Of a stretch of 64,000 bases of DNA, positions 22,401-29,842 are shown in pieces. Position 1 is the first letter of the stretch. Every line of letters begins with the position of its first letter. Made by a program: the position numbers and the translations under genes. The DNA is from Planctomycetota bacterium. Its GTDB lineage: Bacteria > Planctomycetota > UBA11346. Location: positions 1,139 through 65,138 of the forward strand of contig JACDEI010000006.1 in the NCBI GenBank assembly GCA_013816485.1, written 5' to 3'. The notes beneath the pieces were generated by a model. It saw only the letters and a program-made list of their open reading frames with translations, searched no databases and was not told the origin of the DNA.

Positions 22401-23159
22401 TACGCGTGGTGCTGGGGGCCGGTGTTGTGTTACAGCGGCCGGTTGACGGAACTACGTGCGCTCATCAGCCAGGTCGAACGCGAGTTCGGCCAGCTGAATG
22501 ACCTCTACACCCTGGTGACGCTGCGCACGGTGGTGTCGCCGTGGCTGACGCTGGCCGACGGCGATCCCGAACGCGCGCGCCGCGAATCCGCCGAGGCGGT
22601 GGCCAAGTGGTCGAAGAAACACTGGCACCTCCAGCATCTTTTCGACCGCATGGCGGATGCACGGGTATCGCTCTACCAGGGCGATGGCGCACGTGCAGCG
22701 GATCTCATCGACGAGGGTTTCCCGCGCTACAAGTCGACGATGCAGAATCTACTCCAGGTCAAACGCATGTTCATGCACGGCCTGCGCGCACAGTCGGTGA
22801 TCATGGCGGTGATGCAGGGCAAGCGTGATGTGCGTGCATTGAAGGTCGCCGACTCCGATACGAAACGCCTGAGCAAGGAAGGTACCGCCTGGGCCACGTC
22901 GTACGCCACGCACCTGCGCGCGGCGCTGCATCTGGCGCGCGGCAACACCAGCGCCGCCGCTGATGGCTATCGCGCCAGCATCGTCGCCTTCGATCAGCTC
23001 AAGATGCCGCTCCACGCCGCCGCCGCGCGCATCCGCTTGGGACGGACAGCAAACGACGAACGCTCATTGAACGACGGCATCGCCGCGCTCACCGCGCTCG
23101 GCGTGAAAGAACCAGAACGCTACGCTGCGACCCTGGTCGCCGGACCCGCAGTCGGGTGA
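19404..23159 (+). CDS. Ser/Thr protein kinase fused to AAA-type ATPase and TPR-like region
   Basis: 1251 aa from ATG 19404 (MNVAAAFNPRPPLAGRYRLG); the upstream in-frame codons have no kinase homology. Kinase domain about 17-310: glycine loop GIGGFGTV 24-31, K46, HRDLTPRN 173-180, DFG 193-195, APE 218-220. An insert of about 40 residues (107-147) sits between the N and C lobes. An AAA/PknK-type ATPase follows with P-loop GPSGMGKS 355-362 and ITLDDLQWGDEDSL as Walker B. From about 650 to the end is helical and repeat-like, as in TPR regions of PknK or MalT-like signal proteins. No DNA-binding domain or membrane segment seen. Probably cytoplasmic signalling. Confidence 0.92.
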   Translation: MNVAAAFNPRPPLAGRYRLGPVIGIGGFGTVFDAFDEVTKSRVAVKSLRQIDPQRLFCFKQEFRLLADCRHVNLVRYYELFQERERWYLAMEHVDGMDVMSHVRGAETPAIDSTTMTHSVSVEMPWEGQQGRSPSDRSGEVAVASQREVQRIRALLSQLADGLEHLHANNLVHRDLTPRNIMLGRDGRLVILDFGLALRGTGTSMMRNLRVGTPKYMAPEQISSEPSTPAADWYAIGSILYEMMTGIAPFVGSSHQVLADKRLRMPLDPRQLHPHLPDDLCQFAMECLATDPQQRPTNGVERLRACAVATIPARAPARMNTSVPFVGRQEQLDQLDHAWRALVKDHTGGVVLVRGPSGMGKSALLDRFVQRLPASDRLLLRSRCYQHESVPFKALDGLADAIGEYLQDTPEDELARILPDGMQYLARLFPALRMIPRIELKFEADAGTQLDPYEQRRRGFQALRALFHRLADGRQVVITLDDLQWGDEDSLAALTEVLAPPGAPPVLVIACGRTEDGGAQVLDRMAHVLGAAGIRIASLEIGPLSSAEIAELAGSLLTGDSTPTAALDAAHRDSGGHPLFLRELVLAHAQGTANNRPSLRDLLARRLMALDEPARRLVEAAAVAGRPRTLALLHHAVGDVGNLAAAVHQLGADRLVRLRTSFGRDELGVYHDKVAETVIALLSPDKLVQHHAALAKALGATDDPEQEAEALSMHLLAAGDHTGGWRYGIIAADRAAAALAFDRAAALYRNLLDIMPADVDRSAFLMKMADALANAGHGIDAAKAYGEAAANPAFADRLHALQRAAGQYLRSGYMDDGLTIAKQVLGEVGLKWHDSSLSALFSLLIRRTWLRIRGLKFKEQDPEAIPRSQRIKMDALWSLGHGLGGVDTVRGAEFHIRHLHLALQAGDPYRVGRGLAWESILNAAEGGGGGRRRGRAQVALGHDLAKKLANEHAAAWSCAAEGYNNWCDGKWDDALACSEKAATGYREECLDITWELGSVYAWCWGPVLCYSGRLTELRALISQVEREFGQLNDLYTLVTLRTVVSPWLTLADGDPERARRESAEAVAKWSKKHWHLQHLFDRMADARVSLYQGDGARAADLIDEGFPRYKSTMQNLLQVKRMFMHGLRAQSVIMAVMQGKRDVRALKVADSDTKRLSKEGTAWATSYATHLRAALHLARGNTSAAADGYRASIVAFDQLKMPLHAAAARIRLGRTANDERSLNDGIAALTALGVKEPERYAATLVAGPAVG

Positions 23160-23187
23160 TCCTGTAAGCCTCACGCACCAACCATGC

Positions 23188-24813
23188 TCACGTCGGCTTC
23201 AGCTCTGGATTCCCCGGCTCCTTCGGCCCTGGTCGTTTGGCGACCACACGTTTCACCCGCCAGGTCAGGATGCTGAAGGCGCTCATCCAGCAGATCAGCA
23301 CCGAACACGGCAGCAGTGCCCACACCCACGCTGGCAGATCGAAGACGAAGGGGATGGCAAGTAACATTGCGAGCGTCAACAGCGCGGCCAACACCACGCA
23401 GGTCACGCCCAGGATCACCGTGCTGAACAACGTGCGACGCCAAGTGCGTAGCTTTTCCTGCATCGCCTCATCCATGCTAGTTTCACGCTGCCAACCACCG
23501 TTGACGCTGCCGGGAATCCAGAATGGCCGACGCTGGTAGCCGTCGCGCCAGGAATTGATCAGCGCTTCGCCGGCGATGGCGAAGGAACGACCCAGCGCGA
23601 ACTTCAGCGGAGGGAAATGACGCACCAGCAGGGTCTTGGCAAAATAGTAGAGACACAAGCCCTTGAAGCCGGTCCACACCAGCAGGCGCATCCACCACGG
23701 TGGCGTGCGGGTGTCCTCTGGGCGGATCATCGCCGTTTCGTCCGGTGTCAGTTGCGTCGCGATCAACTGCATCGGTAGATCCCGCTTCATCCAGCCCGGC
23801 AGGTAATCCTGCAAAAATCCACCGAGCGAACGTGTGAGTTTGCGGCCCTGCTCGCTGGCACCCGCCTGCCTTTTTTTTACCTGGGCGTAGAACGCGCCAG
23901 CGTCAGTGAAATTCTGCGGGATGAGGTCCGCCTGCACGCCCATGATGTGTCCGACCAGTCGCCACGCGTGCAGGAACGCTTCGCAGTCCGCATCGCTCAA
24001 ACGACAACCCCATGCACGTAGACCGACCGGGATGGTGTAACCGAAAGTCAGCAGGGTGTAGGCCAGATCCTCCTGATTCACCGGCTTACCGAGTTTTTCT
24101 GCATCGTAGGGCTTCTGCAGGATACCGGCGGTCAACGCCCCGATGGAACTGCGGGCGAAGGCTTCCGACGTATGCGCGTCCTTCGGCAACGCGTGCTCAG
24201 GATGCAGCAGCATACAACGCATCGACGCATGCAGCAGGCGCACCTTGCGCGCGGCGATAAAGCCACGGCCCCAGACAAAACGTCGTCCAGCAGTGCCATC
24301 CGGCCCAGGGATGTCCTCGAACAATTTGAGTCCGTCTTCCTGCATCACCGCGTCGAGCATCAAGCCGGTTTCATAGATGCGCTGGTAGATGAAGCGGTGT
24401 TCGCCGAGTTTACCGGTGTCGTACAACGTCGGGATGCCGTGTTTGATCAGGTAACAGGATGGCAGGCTGCCGGCGTAAAGCACGCCGATGATCGCCAGCA
24501 TGTTCTCGTCCCAGATTTCACTCGCGCGCGCCAGCAGCTTGCCGTCGACCCAATCCGGCACCGGCAGTGGATCGAAGTAGTCGGTGAAGTGTTTCGGCAT
24601 CGCCTGAAGCGCCTGCCCAATACGCGCGTCGTCGAGCAGCAGCAATTCCGGCGCCTGCAACAGCAGATCAGCAAGGCCGAGCAGTTTCTGATAGCCGAGC
24701 CGACCGGTGGTGTGGTCGAATTTTTCTCCGGCGATAATCTCCTCCGCCATCGGGTCGACCGTCACATCGCCGATCTGACGCATGCGGTCGAGTTCCTGAT
24801 CCGTCCATGGCAT
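23188..24813 (-). CDS. Oxygenase MpaB family protein (DUF2236) with C-terminal membrane anchor
   Basis: 541 aa from ATG 24813 with GGAG upstream. Residues about 100-420 resemble the MpaB/rubber-oxygenase family: YAGSLPSCYLIKHGIP, TGLMLDAVM, KVRLLHASMRCMLLH (His that could ligand heme), VNQEDLAYTLLTFGYTIPVG. The last 90 residues contain two hydrophobic helices (LFSTVILGVTCVVLAALLTL and AWVWALLPCSVLICWMSAFS) and a basic tail, giving a membrane anchor. Family members are heme-dependent oxygenases or uncharacterised; the substrate here is unknown. Divergent from the ClC gene across 136 bp. Confidence 0.8.
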   Translation of the reverse strand: MPWTDQELDRMRQIGDVTVDPMAEEIIAGEKFDHTTGRLGYQKLLGLADLLLQAPELLLLDDARIGQALQAMPKHFTDYFDPLPVPDWVDGKLLARASEIWDENMLAIIGVLYAGSLPSCYLIKHGIPTLYDTGKLGEHRFIYQRIYETGLMLDAVMQEDGLKLFEDIPGPDGTAGRRFVWGRGFIAARKVRLLHASMRCMLLHPEHALPKDAHTSEAFARSSIGALTAGILQKPYDAEKLGKPVNQEDLAYTLLTFGYTIPVGLRAWGCRLSDADCEAFLHAWRLVGHIMGVQADLIPQNFTDAGAFYAQVKKRQAGASEQGRKLTRSLGGFLQDYLPGWMKRDLPMQLIATQLTPDETAMIRPEDTRTPPWWMRLLVWTGFKGLCLYYFAKTLLVRHFPPLKFALGRSFAIAGEALINSWRDGYQRRPFWIPGSVNGGWQRETSMDEAMQEKLRTWRRTLFSTVILGVTCVVLAALLTLAMLLAIPFVFDLPAWVWALLPCSVLICWMSAFSILTWRVKRVVAKRPGPKEPGNPELKPT

Positions 24814-24949
24814 GGTGGGCTCCTGCAATCCGGTGCACGCCACGCTAGGCGGACATCCCCATGTGCGCAAGGCATGCCACACGTACTGCGGAGCCACGCG
24901 ACAAGTCCAACGGGTGGATCCTGCCGGGTTGTGCCATAGACCTGTGACC

Positions 24950-26917
24950 GTGAAGTCGCCCATTCCACTGTTGCGTGATTGGTTGCTCAGCCACCCGACC
25001 GGTCGCTGGGTGGTGCTGGGCAGCTGTGTAGGCGTCTTGTGTGGCATCGCGGCGGCGGTGTTCGAGATCGGTGCTGATGTGTTGTCGCAGTACCTGCTGG
25101 TGGGTCTCGCCGGGGTGCCAGCACAGGTCGCAAGCACGCACTCAACCGGGACGAACGTCAGCGAATCCGCGTTCAATCCGCTCATCCTGCTCGCGGTGAT
25201 GGCTGGCGGCGGTCTGCTGGTCGGCCTGATCATCGCCCGTTGGTCACGCCAAGCGAGTGGCGGCGGCATCGGCGTGGCGGTGCATTCCTTTCATCACGAA
25301 CGTGGCCACATCCCCCTCGCGCTGCCGTGGACCAAGTTGGTGGCGACCATTATCAGCCTGGGGTCGGGCGGCAGCGGTGGGCGCGAAGGTCCGATCGCGC
25401 TGGTCGGTGCGGGGTTTGCCTCGTGGTTCTCTAGTCGACTGCACCTGACCGCGCGTGATCGCCGCATCTTGTTGGTGGCTGGCATCGCTGGCGGCATCGC
25501 CGCAGCGTTCCGAGCGCCGTTGGCCGCGGCGATTTTCGCCGCCGAGGTGCTCTATCGTGGTCCAGAACTTGAAAGCGATGTGATCATCCCGTGTTTCATC
25601 AGTGCGGTGGTGGCCTACCTGATCGGCAGCATCGGCCTGGATGTGCTCGGACCGCTGGTCGGTCACCCTGGGGTGGTGGCATCGACCTTGTTCCAACCGG
25701 GGCCAACCGCGTTCCGCGCCGGGGATTGGCAGCACCTGGGTGGTTATTCACTGGTCGCCATCGCCACCGCGCTGACGGCACGCTGGTTCATCGCCGTCAA
25801 CGACTACGCCGCGCGTCGCTTCGATACCCTCCGCCTGCCGTTCTGGTTCAAACCCGCCATTGGCGCGGTGAGCACCGGCTTCGTTGCGTTGCTGCTCTAC
25901 GCCGGTGCGCTGTTGATCCTGCAGTCCGAAGGCGAAGCCGAACTGGCGCTCGCCACCATCGGCTCTGGTTATGGCGTGTTGCATTGGTTGTTCGCCGGCT
26001 TGCAGGTCGATCACCACCACCTGGTCATCGCTGGGCTGCTCGCGGTCCTGGCGGTGGGCAAGGCCATCACCACCGCGCTGACGGTTGGTTCGGGCGGCAG
26101 TGCCGGATTGTTCGGTCCCTCTATCGTCATCGGTGGGTGCGTCGGTGGTGCGGTTGGTCTGGTGCTGACCGGGACCCCAATCGCGCCGCCGGTACCAGCG
26201 TGCGTGCTGATGGGCATGGCGGGCATGCTCGCTGCCAGCCATCGTACACCGGTCGCGGCGTTGCTGATGGTCAGTGAAGTCGCCGGCACGTATTTGCTGC
26301 TGGTGCCAACCATGTGGGTGGTCGGACTGGCCTTTTTAGTTACCGGTCGTCGCAGTCTGATCCCAGGACAGGTTGACGGCATTCAAGACAGCCCAGCGCA
26401 TCGCAGTCATCTGTTCGCCGATGTGTTGGCGACTGCCAAAGTCGCCGATCTGCTGAGCGTCCCGCGCACCTGGACCACCATTCCCGCGGGTGCTGACCTA
26501 GACACCTGCCGCAAACTCATCGCGGTATCAACCCAGGATCAATTCCCGGTGCTGGGCGCTGAGCAACGCCTGCTCGGTGTCATCGATCGTCTGGAGATCA
26601 CCAAACTGGCTCCAGATGCGTTGTTGTCCGGCATGGTGTTGGCCGACGACCTCGCCGGCGGCGCAGGCGCGGCGTTGTCACCACAGGATTCGCTCGCCGC
26701 CGTGCTGCGCCGCCTGCATCACCAGCATGTTGATGAGTTGCCAGTAACCGACGCCAAGGGCACGTTCCTCGGCATGGTCACCAGCGGCATGTTGATGGAC
26801 CACTACCGCCAGCAGGTCGAACGTGCACAGGCGGAACGTACGGCGGAAGGTTTTACCACACCAGGCGAGCCGACTGGGAAATACCAACAGGGTGATTATT
26901 TCGGATTGGGGAAGTGA
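24950..26917 (+). CDS. ClC-type chloride channel/transporter with CBS domains
   Basis: 655 aa. GTG 24950 (VKSPIPLLRDWLL) is the likeliest start; GTG 24944 is an alternative. About ten membrane segments. ClC signatures: GSGGSGGREGPIALVG (GREGP anion-binding loop), AFRAPLAAAIFAAEVLYR, and GSGGSAGLFGPSIVIGG. Two CBS domains follow in the C-terminal 200 residues (VADLLSVPRTWTTIP and LPVTDAKGTFLGMV). Moves chloride or another halide across the inner membrane, either as channel or as proton antiporter; the sequence does not separate the two. Divergent promoter with the MpaB-like gene. Confidence 0.93.
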   Translation: MKSPIPLLRDWLLSHPTGRWVVLGSCVGVLCGIAAAVFEIGADVLSQYLLVGLAGVPAQVASTHSTGTNVSESAFNPLILLAVMAGGGLLVGLIIARWSRQASGGGIGVAVHSFHHERGHIPLALPWTKLVATIISLGSGGSGGREGPIALVGAGFASWFSSRLHLTARDRRILLVAGIAGGIAAAFRAPLAAAIFAAEVLYRGPELESDVIIPCFISAVVAYLIGSIGLDVLGPLVGHPGVVASTLFQPGPTAFRAGDWQHLGGYSLVAIATALTARWFIAVNDYAARRFDTLRLPFWFKPAIGAVSTGFVALLLYAGALLILQSEGEAELALATIGSGYGVLHWLFAGLQVDHHHLVIAGLLAVLAVGKAITTALTVGSGGSAGLFGPSIVIGGCVGGAVGLVLTGTPIAPPVPACVLMGMAGMLAASHRTPVAALLMVSEVAGTYLLLVPTMWVVGLAFLVTGRRSLIPGQVDGIQDSPAHRSHLFADVLATAKVADLLSVPRTWTTIPAGADLDTCRKLIAVSTQDQFPVLGAEQRLLGVIDRLEITKLAPDALLSGMVLADDLAGGAGAALSPQDSLAAVLRRLHHQHVDELPVTDAKGTFLGMVTSGMLMDHYRQQVERAQAERTAEGFTTPGEPTGKYQQGDYFGLGK

Positions 26918-26926
26918 TCCCTCATA

Positions 26927-28282
26927 TCACCCAGCGGGATGTTGCCACGGCGCGCGGTACGGCCGCTTGAGCAACTTGGTCGCCTCGACGTCGCCGGTGA
27001 CCTCGTTTTTCGCTGGATCAAAACGCAGCGTGCGACCGGCTTGAAGCGCGAGATTGGCGAGGATGCACGACGCCGAGGAGATGTGCCCCTGCTCGATGTC
27101 GGCCACTGGGCGTTTCTTCTCGGCAATGGCCTTGATGAGATCCTGCATGTGCCCGCGGATCGCTGGCGCGACGTGTTTTTCCAGGTCTTTTTCATCTTTG
27201 TCGATGGGGTACTGGTCGAGTTCCATCACCACGTCTTTGTGCACCGCGTCGCCTTTGCCCTGCGGGATGAAGTCGTAGCCGTTCACGCTCGCCTTGAGCG
27301 TGCCCTTGTCGCCGTAGAGGAACGCGGCCCACGGATACTTGGGATCCGGTGCGGTGCCCCAGGCGCGGTGCGTCCACACCACTTTGAGATTGCCGAAGTC
27401 GAAGGTTGCGCTCTGGGTATCAGTGATGTTCGCGCGGCTGGCCTTATCGACCAGGATGCCGCCGACCGACGACACGCTGAGCGGCCAGCCGAGATCGAGC
27501 ATCCAGCGCACCATGTCGAGCATGTGCACGCACATGTCACCGACGATGCCGTTGCCGTACTCCATGAACGCACGCCAACCACGCGGATGCACGATCGGAT
27601 TGTACGGGCGCAGCGGTGCCGGGCCGGTCCACATCTCCCAGTCGAGGTTCTCCGGCGGCAGGATGTCGGCGTCCTGTTTGCGTGAGCGCATGTGGTAGTA
27701 ACAGCAGATTTCGACGTAGGCGACGTTGCCGAGTTTTCCGCTCTTGATGATCTGGTCGCGTGCTTCGATCAGGTGCGGCGTGCTGCGCCGCTGGGTGCCG
27801 ACTTGCACCACGCGGTCGTGTTTGCGCGCGGCGGCAACCATTGCGACACCTTCCATCACATCGACGCCAGTGGGTTTCTGCACGTAGACGTGCGCACCGG
27901 CCTCGACCGCGGCGATCATCGGCAACGCGTGCCAGTGGTCGGGCGTGTCGATCAACACGATGTCGAGGTCCTTCTCCTTGAGCAGCGCGCGGTAATCCTT
28001 GTAGGTGCGCGGCGTCTTCTTCGATGCCTGTCGCTGCGAGACCAATTCAGCACACTCTGCCAGCATCTTGCTGTCGACGTCACAGAGCGAGACGACTTCG
28101 ACCGGCGCCACTTGGATCAGGCGGAAAAGGTCGCATTTGCCATACCAGCCGCAGCCGATGAGCGCGACGCGCAGCGGTTTGCCATGACCGGCAGCATCCG
28201 CTTCGGCGGCAGCGGCGTAACGACCGAGCACGCTCAGGGCGACACCGGCAGCTCCGGCGATCAGGACATCACGACGACGCAT
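26927..28282 (-). CDS. Gfo/Idh/MocA family oxidoreductase, exported
   Basis: 451 aa from ATG 28282, set by GGAGGT eight bases upstream; longer upstream frames run through repeats. N-terminus MRRRDVLIAGAAGVALSVLG is a twin-arginine-like signal. Rossmann motif LRVALIGCGWYGKCDL, then DHWHALPMIAAVEAGAHVYV and QKPTG (catalytic Lys of EKP/QKP type), VQVGTQRRSTPH, and WRAFMEYGNGIVGDMCVHML with GDMCVH near the active site. The family oxidises sugars or related polyols with NAD(P). Secreted members are very abundant in Planctomycetota. Substrate unknown. Confidence 0.92.
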   Translation of the reverse strand: MRRRDVLIAGAAGVALSVLGRYAAAAEADAAGHGKPLRVALIGCGWYGKCDLFRLIQVAPVEVVSLCDVDSKMLAECAELVSQRQASKKTPRTYKDYRALLKEKDLDIVLIDTPDHWHALPMIAAVEAGAHVYVQKPTGVDVMEGVAMVAAARKHDRVVQVGTQRRSTPHLIEARDQIIKSGKLGNVAYVEICCYYHMRSRKQDADILPPENLDWEMWTGPAPLRPYNPIVHPRGWRAFMEYGNGIVGDMCVHMLDMVRWMLDLGWPLSVSSVGGILVDKASRANITDTQSATFDFGNLKVVWTHRAWGTAPDPKYPWAAFLYGDKGTLKASVNGYDFIPQGKGDAVHKDVVMELDQYPIDKDEKDLEKHVAPAIRGHMQDLIKAIAEKKRPVADIEQGHISSASCILANLALQAGRTLRFDPAKNEVTGDVEATKLLKRPYRAPWQHPAG

Positions 28283-28822
28283 AGAGACCTCCGTTGGCAG
28301 AGGTAAGTGCTGTAGCAGGTCGGATCGCTGCTGGCCACCATGCGAACGACGGTTGGGTGTGCAGGCGCGGATGGTGTGCTGCCCACCTGACATGGGGCGG
28401 GACAACAGGACAGCCGATTGAACAAGAAAAACAAAGGAACGGAGGATGACCCAAGAGCGGGATGGCGATCCCAACACGGTTTCGTGTCTTCCTCCGTTCC
28501 TCCGTTCCTCCTGCCGCTGGGATTCTTCACGCTCACACGGTGAGCGACGATTCTTGCTCCCTGGGAGCGCCGGCTTCCAGCCGGCCAGGGGCAATCCGTA
28601 ACACGCACTCCTACCACGGGCGTCCCTGATGATCCCACTCTGCCGGCTGGAAGCCGGCGCTCCCAGGGAGCAAGACCTCGTGAACGACGGTTCGCTTCAC
28701 CTAGACGGCACATGAATGAGTGGGCTGTTTCCACCGTTGCTTCCGCGACCAGCGCACGATTGGCGCGTCAAGTGGCTGTGGTCGCTCCTTGATCCCTGCG
28801 TGCTGATGACTGGAATGGTCGA
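28283..28822. repeat. Divergent intergenic region with palindromes
   Basis: 540 bp between two divergent genes. A palindrome pair in opposite orientation lies at 28551-28597 and 28632-28675 (GGGAGCGCCGGCTTCCAGCC and inverse). An inverted GGAACGGAGGA/TCCTCCGTTCC pair lies at 28435-28510. No gene seen; promoters for both flanking genes must lie here but no clear consensus stands out. Confidence 0.75.
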
Positions 28823-29704
28823 ATGGACCATGCGATCCGACGCGTAGCAGTGACTGGTGCCAGCGGCAACGTTGGTGGGGCGGTGGCGCGTGAACTGATC
28901 GCCCGTGGACTGACGGTCATCAATCTGGATCGCCGTCCCTGCGCGGATGCGAATCTGCCCTCACTGCTGATGGACCTGCGTGATCGTGAAGCGGTGCACC
29001 GGGCATTGAGCCAGGTCGATGCGGTCTGCCACCTCGGCGAGATCCCGAACCTCTGCGGCCTGCCGCCGGCGCAGGTGTTCGCCGAGAACACCGCCGCCGG
29101 TGCCAACGTGTTCCAGGCTGCCGCTGATCTGAAGCTGAAACGCGTGGTCTACGCCAGCAGCATCCAGTACTACGGATTCTGCGGCAGCGCGTCGGCGGTC
29201 CCGCGTTACCTGCCGATCGACGAAGCACATCCGCCACAACCGCAGCAGGCCTATGCGCTGAGCAAGGTCGCCAACGAATCGTATGCCCGGCTTGTCGCCG
29301 AACGGCAGGGCCTGTCGATCGCCGCACTCCGCCTGCCGTGGATGAGTTTGTGGAAAATCGACGGCAGCGAAGACCTGTCCTGGCTCGACCAGCCAACCAC
29401 GACCGCGTGGGAGCTCGGCACCTACCTGCACGTGCGTGATGGTGCGACGGCGTTCGCGGCTGCGCTGCTGTCGCCGCGTCCTGGGTTTGAGGCCTACAAT
29501 GTGGTGGCACCAAACGCGCTGACCAATCGACCGCTTGCCGATGTCTTACGTGCGGCGCATGCGAATTATCCGCCATTGCCCGCGAATTGGCCCGCACTGC
29601 GGTGTCCATACTTGGATACGAAGTTCCAGGCGCACTTCGATTGGGAACCAACGGTAGACATTGTGGCCCTACACCAGAACCACGCGTTGCATCCAGCGCG
29701 CTGA
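28823..29704 (+). CDS. NAD-dependent epimerase/dehydratase family protein
   Basis: 293 aa. Extended short-chain dehydrogenase: VAVTGASGNVGGAVAREL (GxxGxxG), LDRRP after beta-2, DAVCHLGEIPN, VYASSIQYYGFCGS (catalytic Ser) and YALSKVANESYARL (YxxxK). Length fits the family. It probably acts on a nucleotide sugar or related compound; the exact reaction cannot be read from sequence. Convergent with dxs. Confidence 0.9.
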   Translation: MDHAIRRVAVTGASGNVGGAVARELIARGLTVINLDRRPCADANLPSLLMDLRDREAVHRALSQVDAVCHLGEIPNLCGLPPAQVFAENTAAGANVFQAAADLKLKRVVYASSIQYYGFCGSASAVPRYLPIDEAHPPQPQQAYALSKVANESYARLVAERQGLSIAALRLPWMSLWKIDGSEDLSWLDQPTTTAWELGTYLHVRDGATAFAAALLSPRPGFEAYNVVAPNALTNRPLADVLRAAHANYPPLPANWPALRCPYLDTKFQAHFDWEPTVDIVALHQNHALHPAR

Positions 29705-29711
29705 TCAACCC

Positions 29712-29840
29712 ACGTGACACGGGCGTCTCGCCCGTGATCGCTGCTTGTCAGTCCGCGCGACCGACATTCTAAACACCCATGATGTTGCCTAGTGAACCGT
29801 AGTTTCTACCTCACGGGCGGGACGCCCGTGCCACGTCAGA
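29712..29840. terminator. Inverted repeat between convergent genes
   Basis: CACGGGCGTCTCGCCCGTGA (29717-29736) and its near-complement around 29812-29835 form both local hairpins and one long stem. Suited to stop transcription from either side (28823 gene and dxs). Confidence 0.6.
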
Positions 29841-29842
29841 AA

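Noticed and set aside
25244-26382. Antisense ORFs under the ClC gene
   Set aside because: Shadow frames of a GC-rich coding region; the ClC motifs are unambiguous on the + strand.
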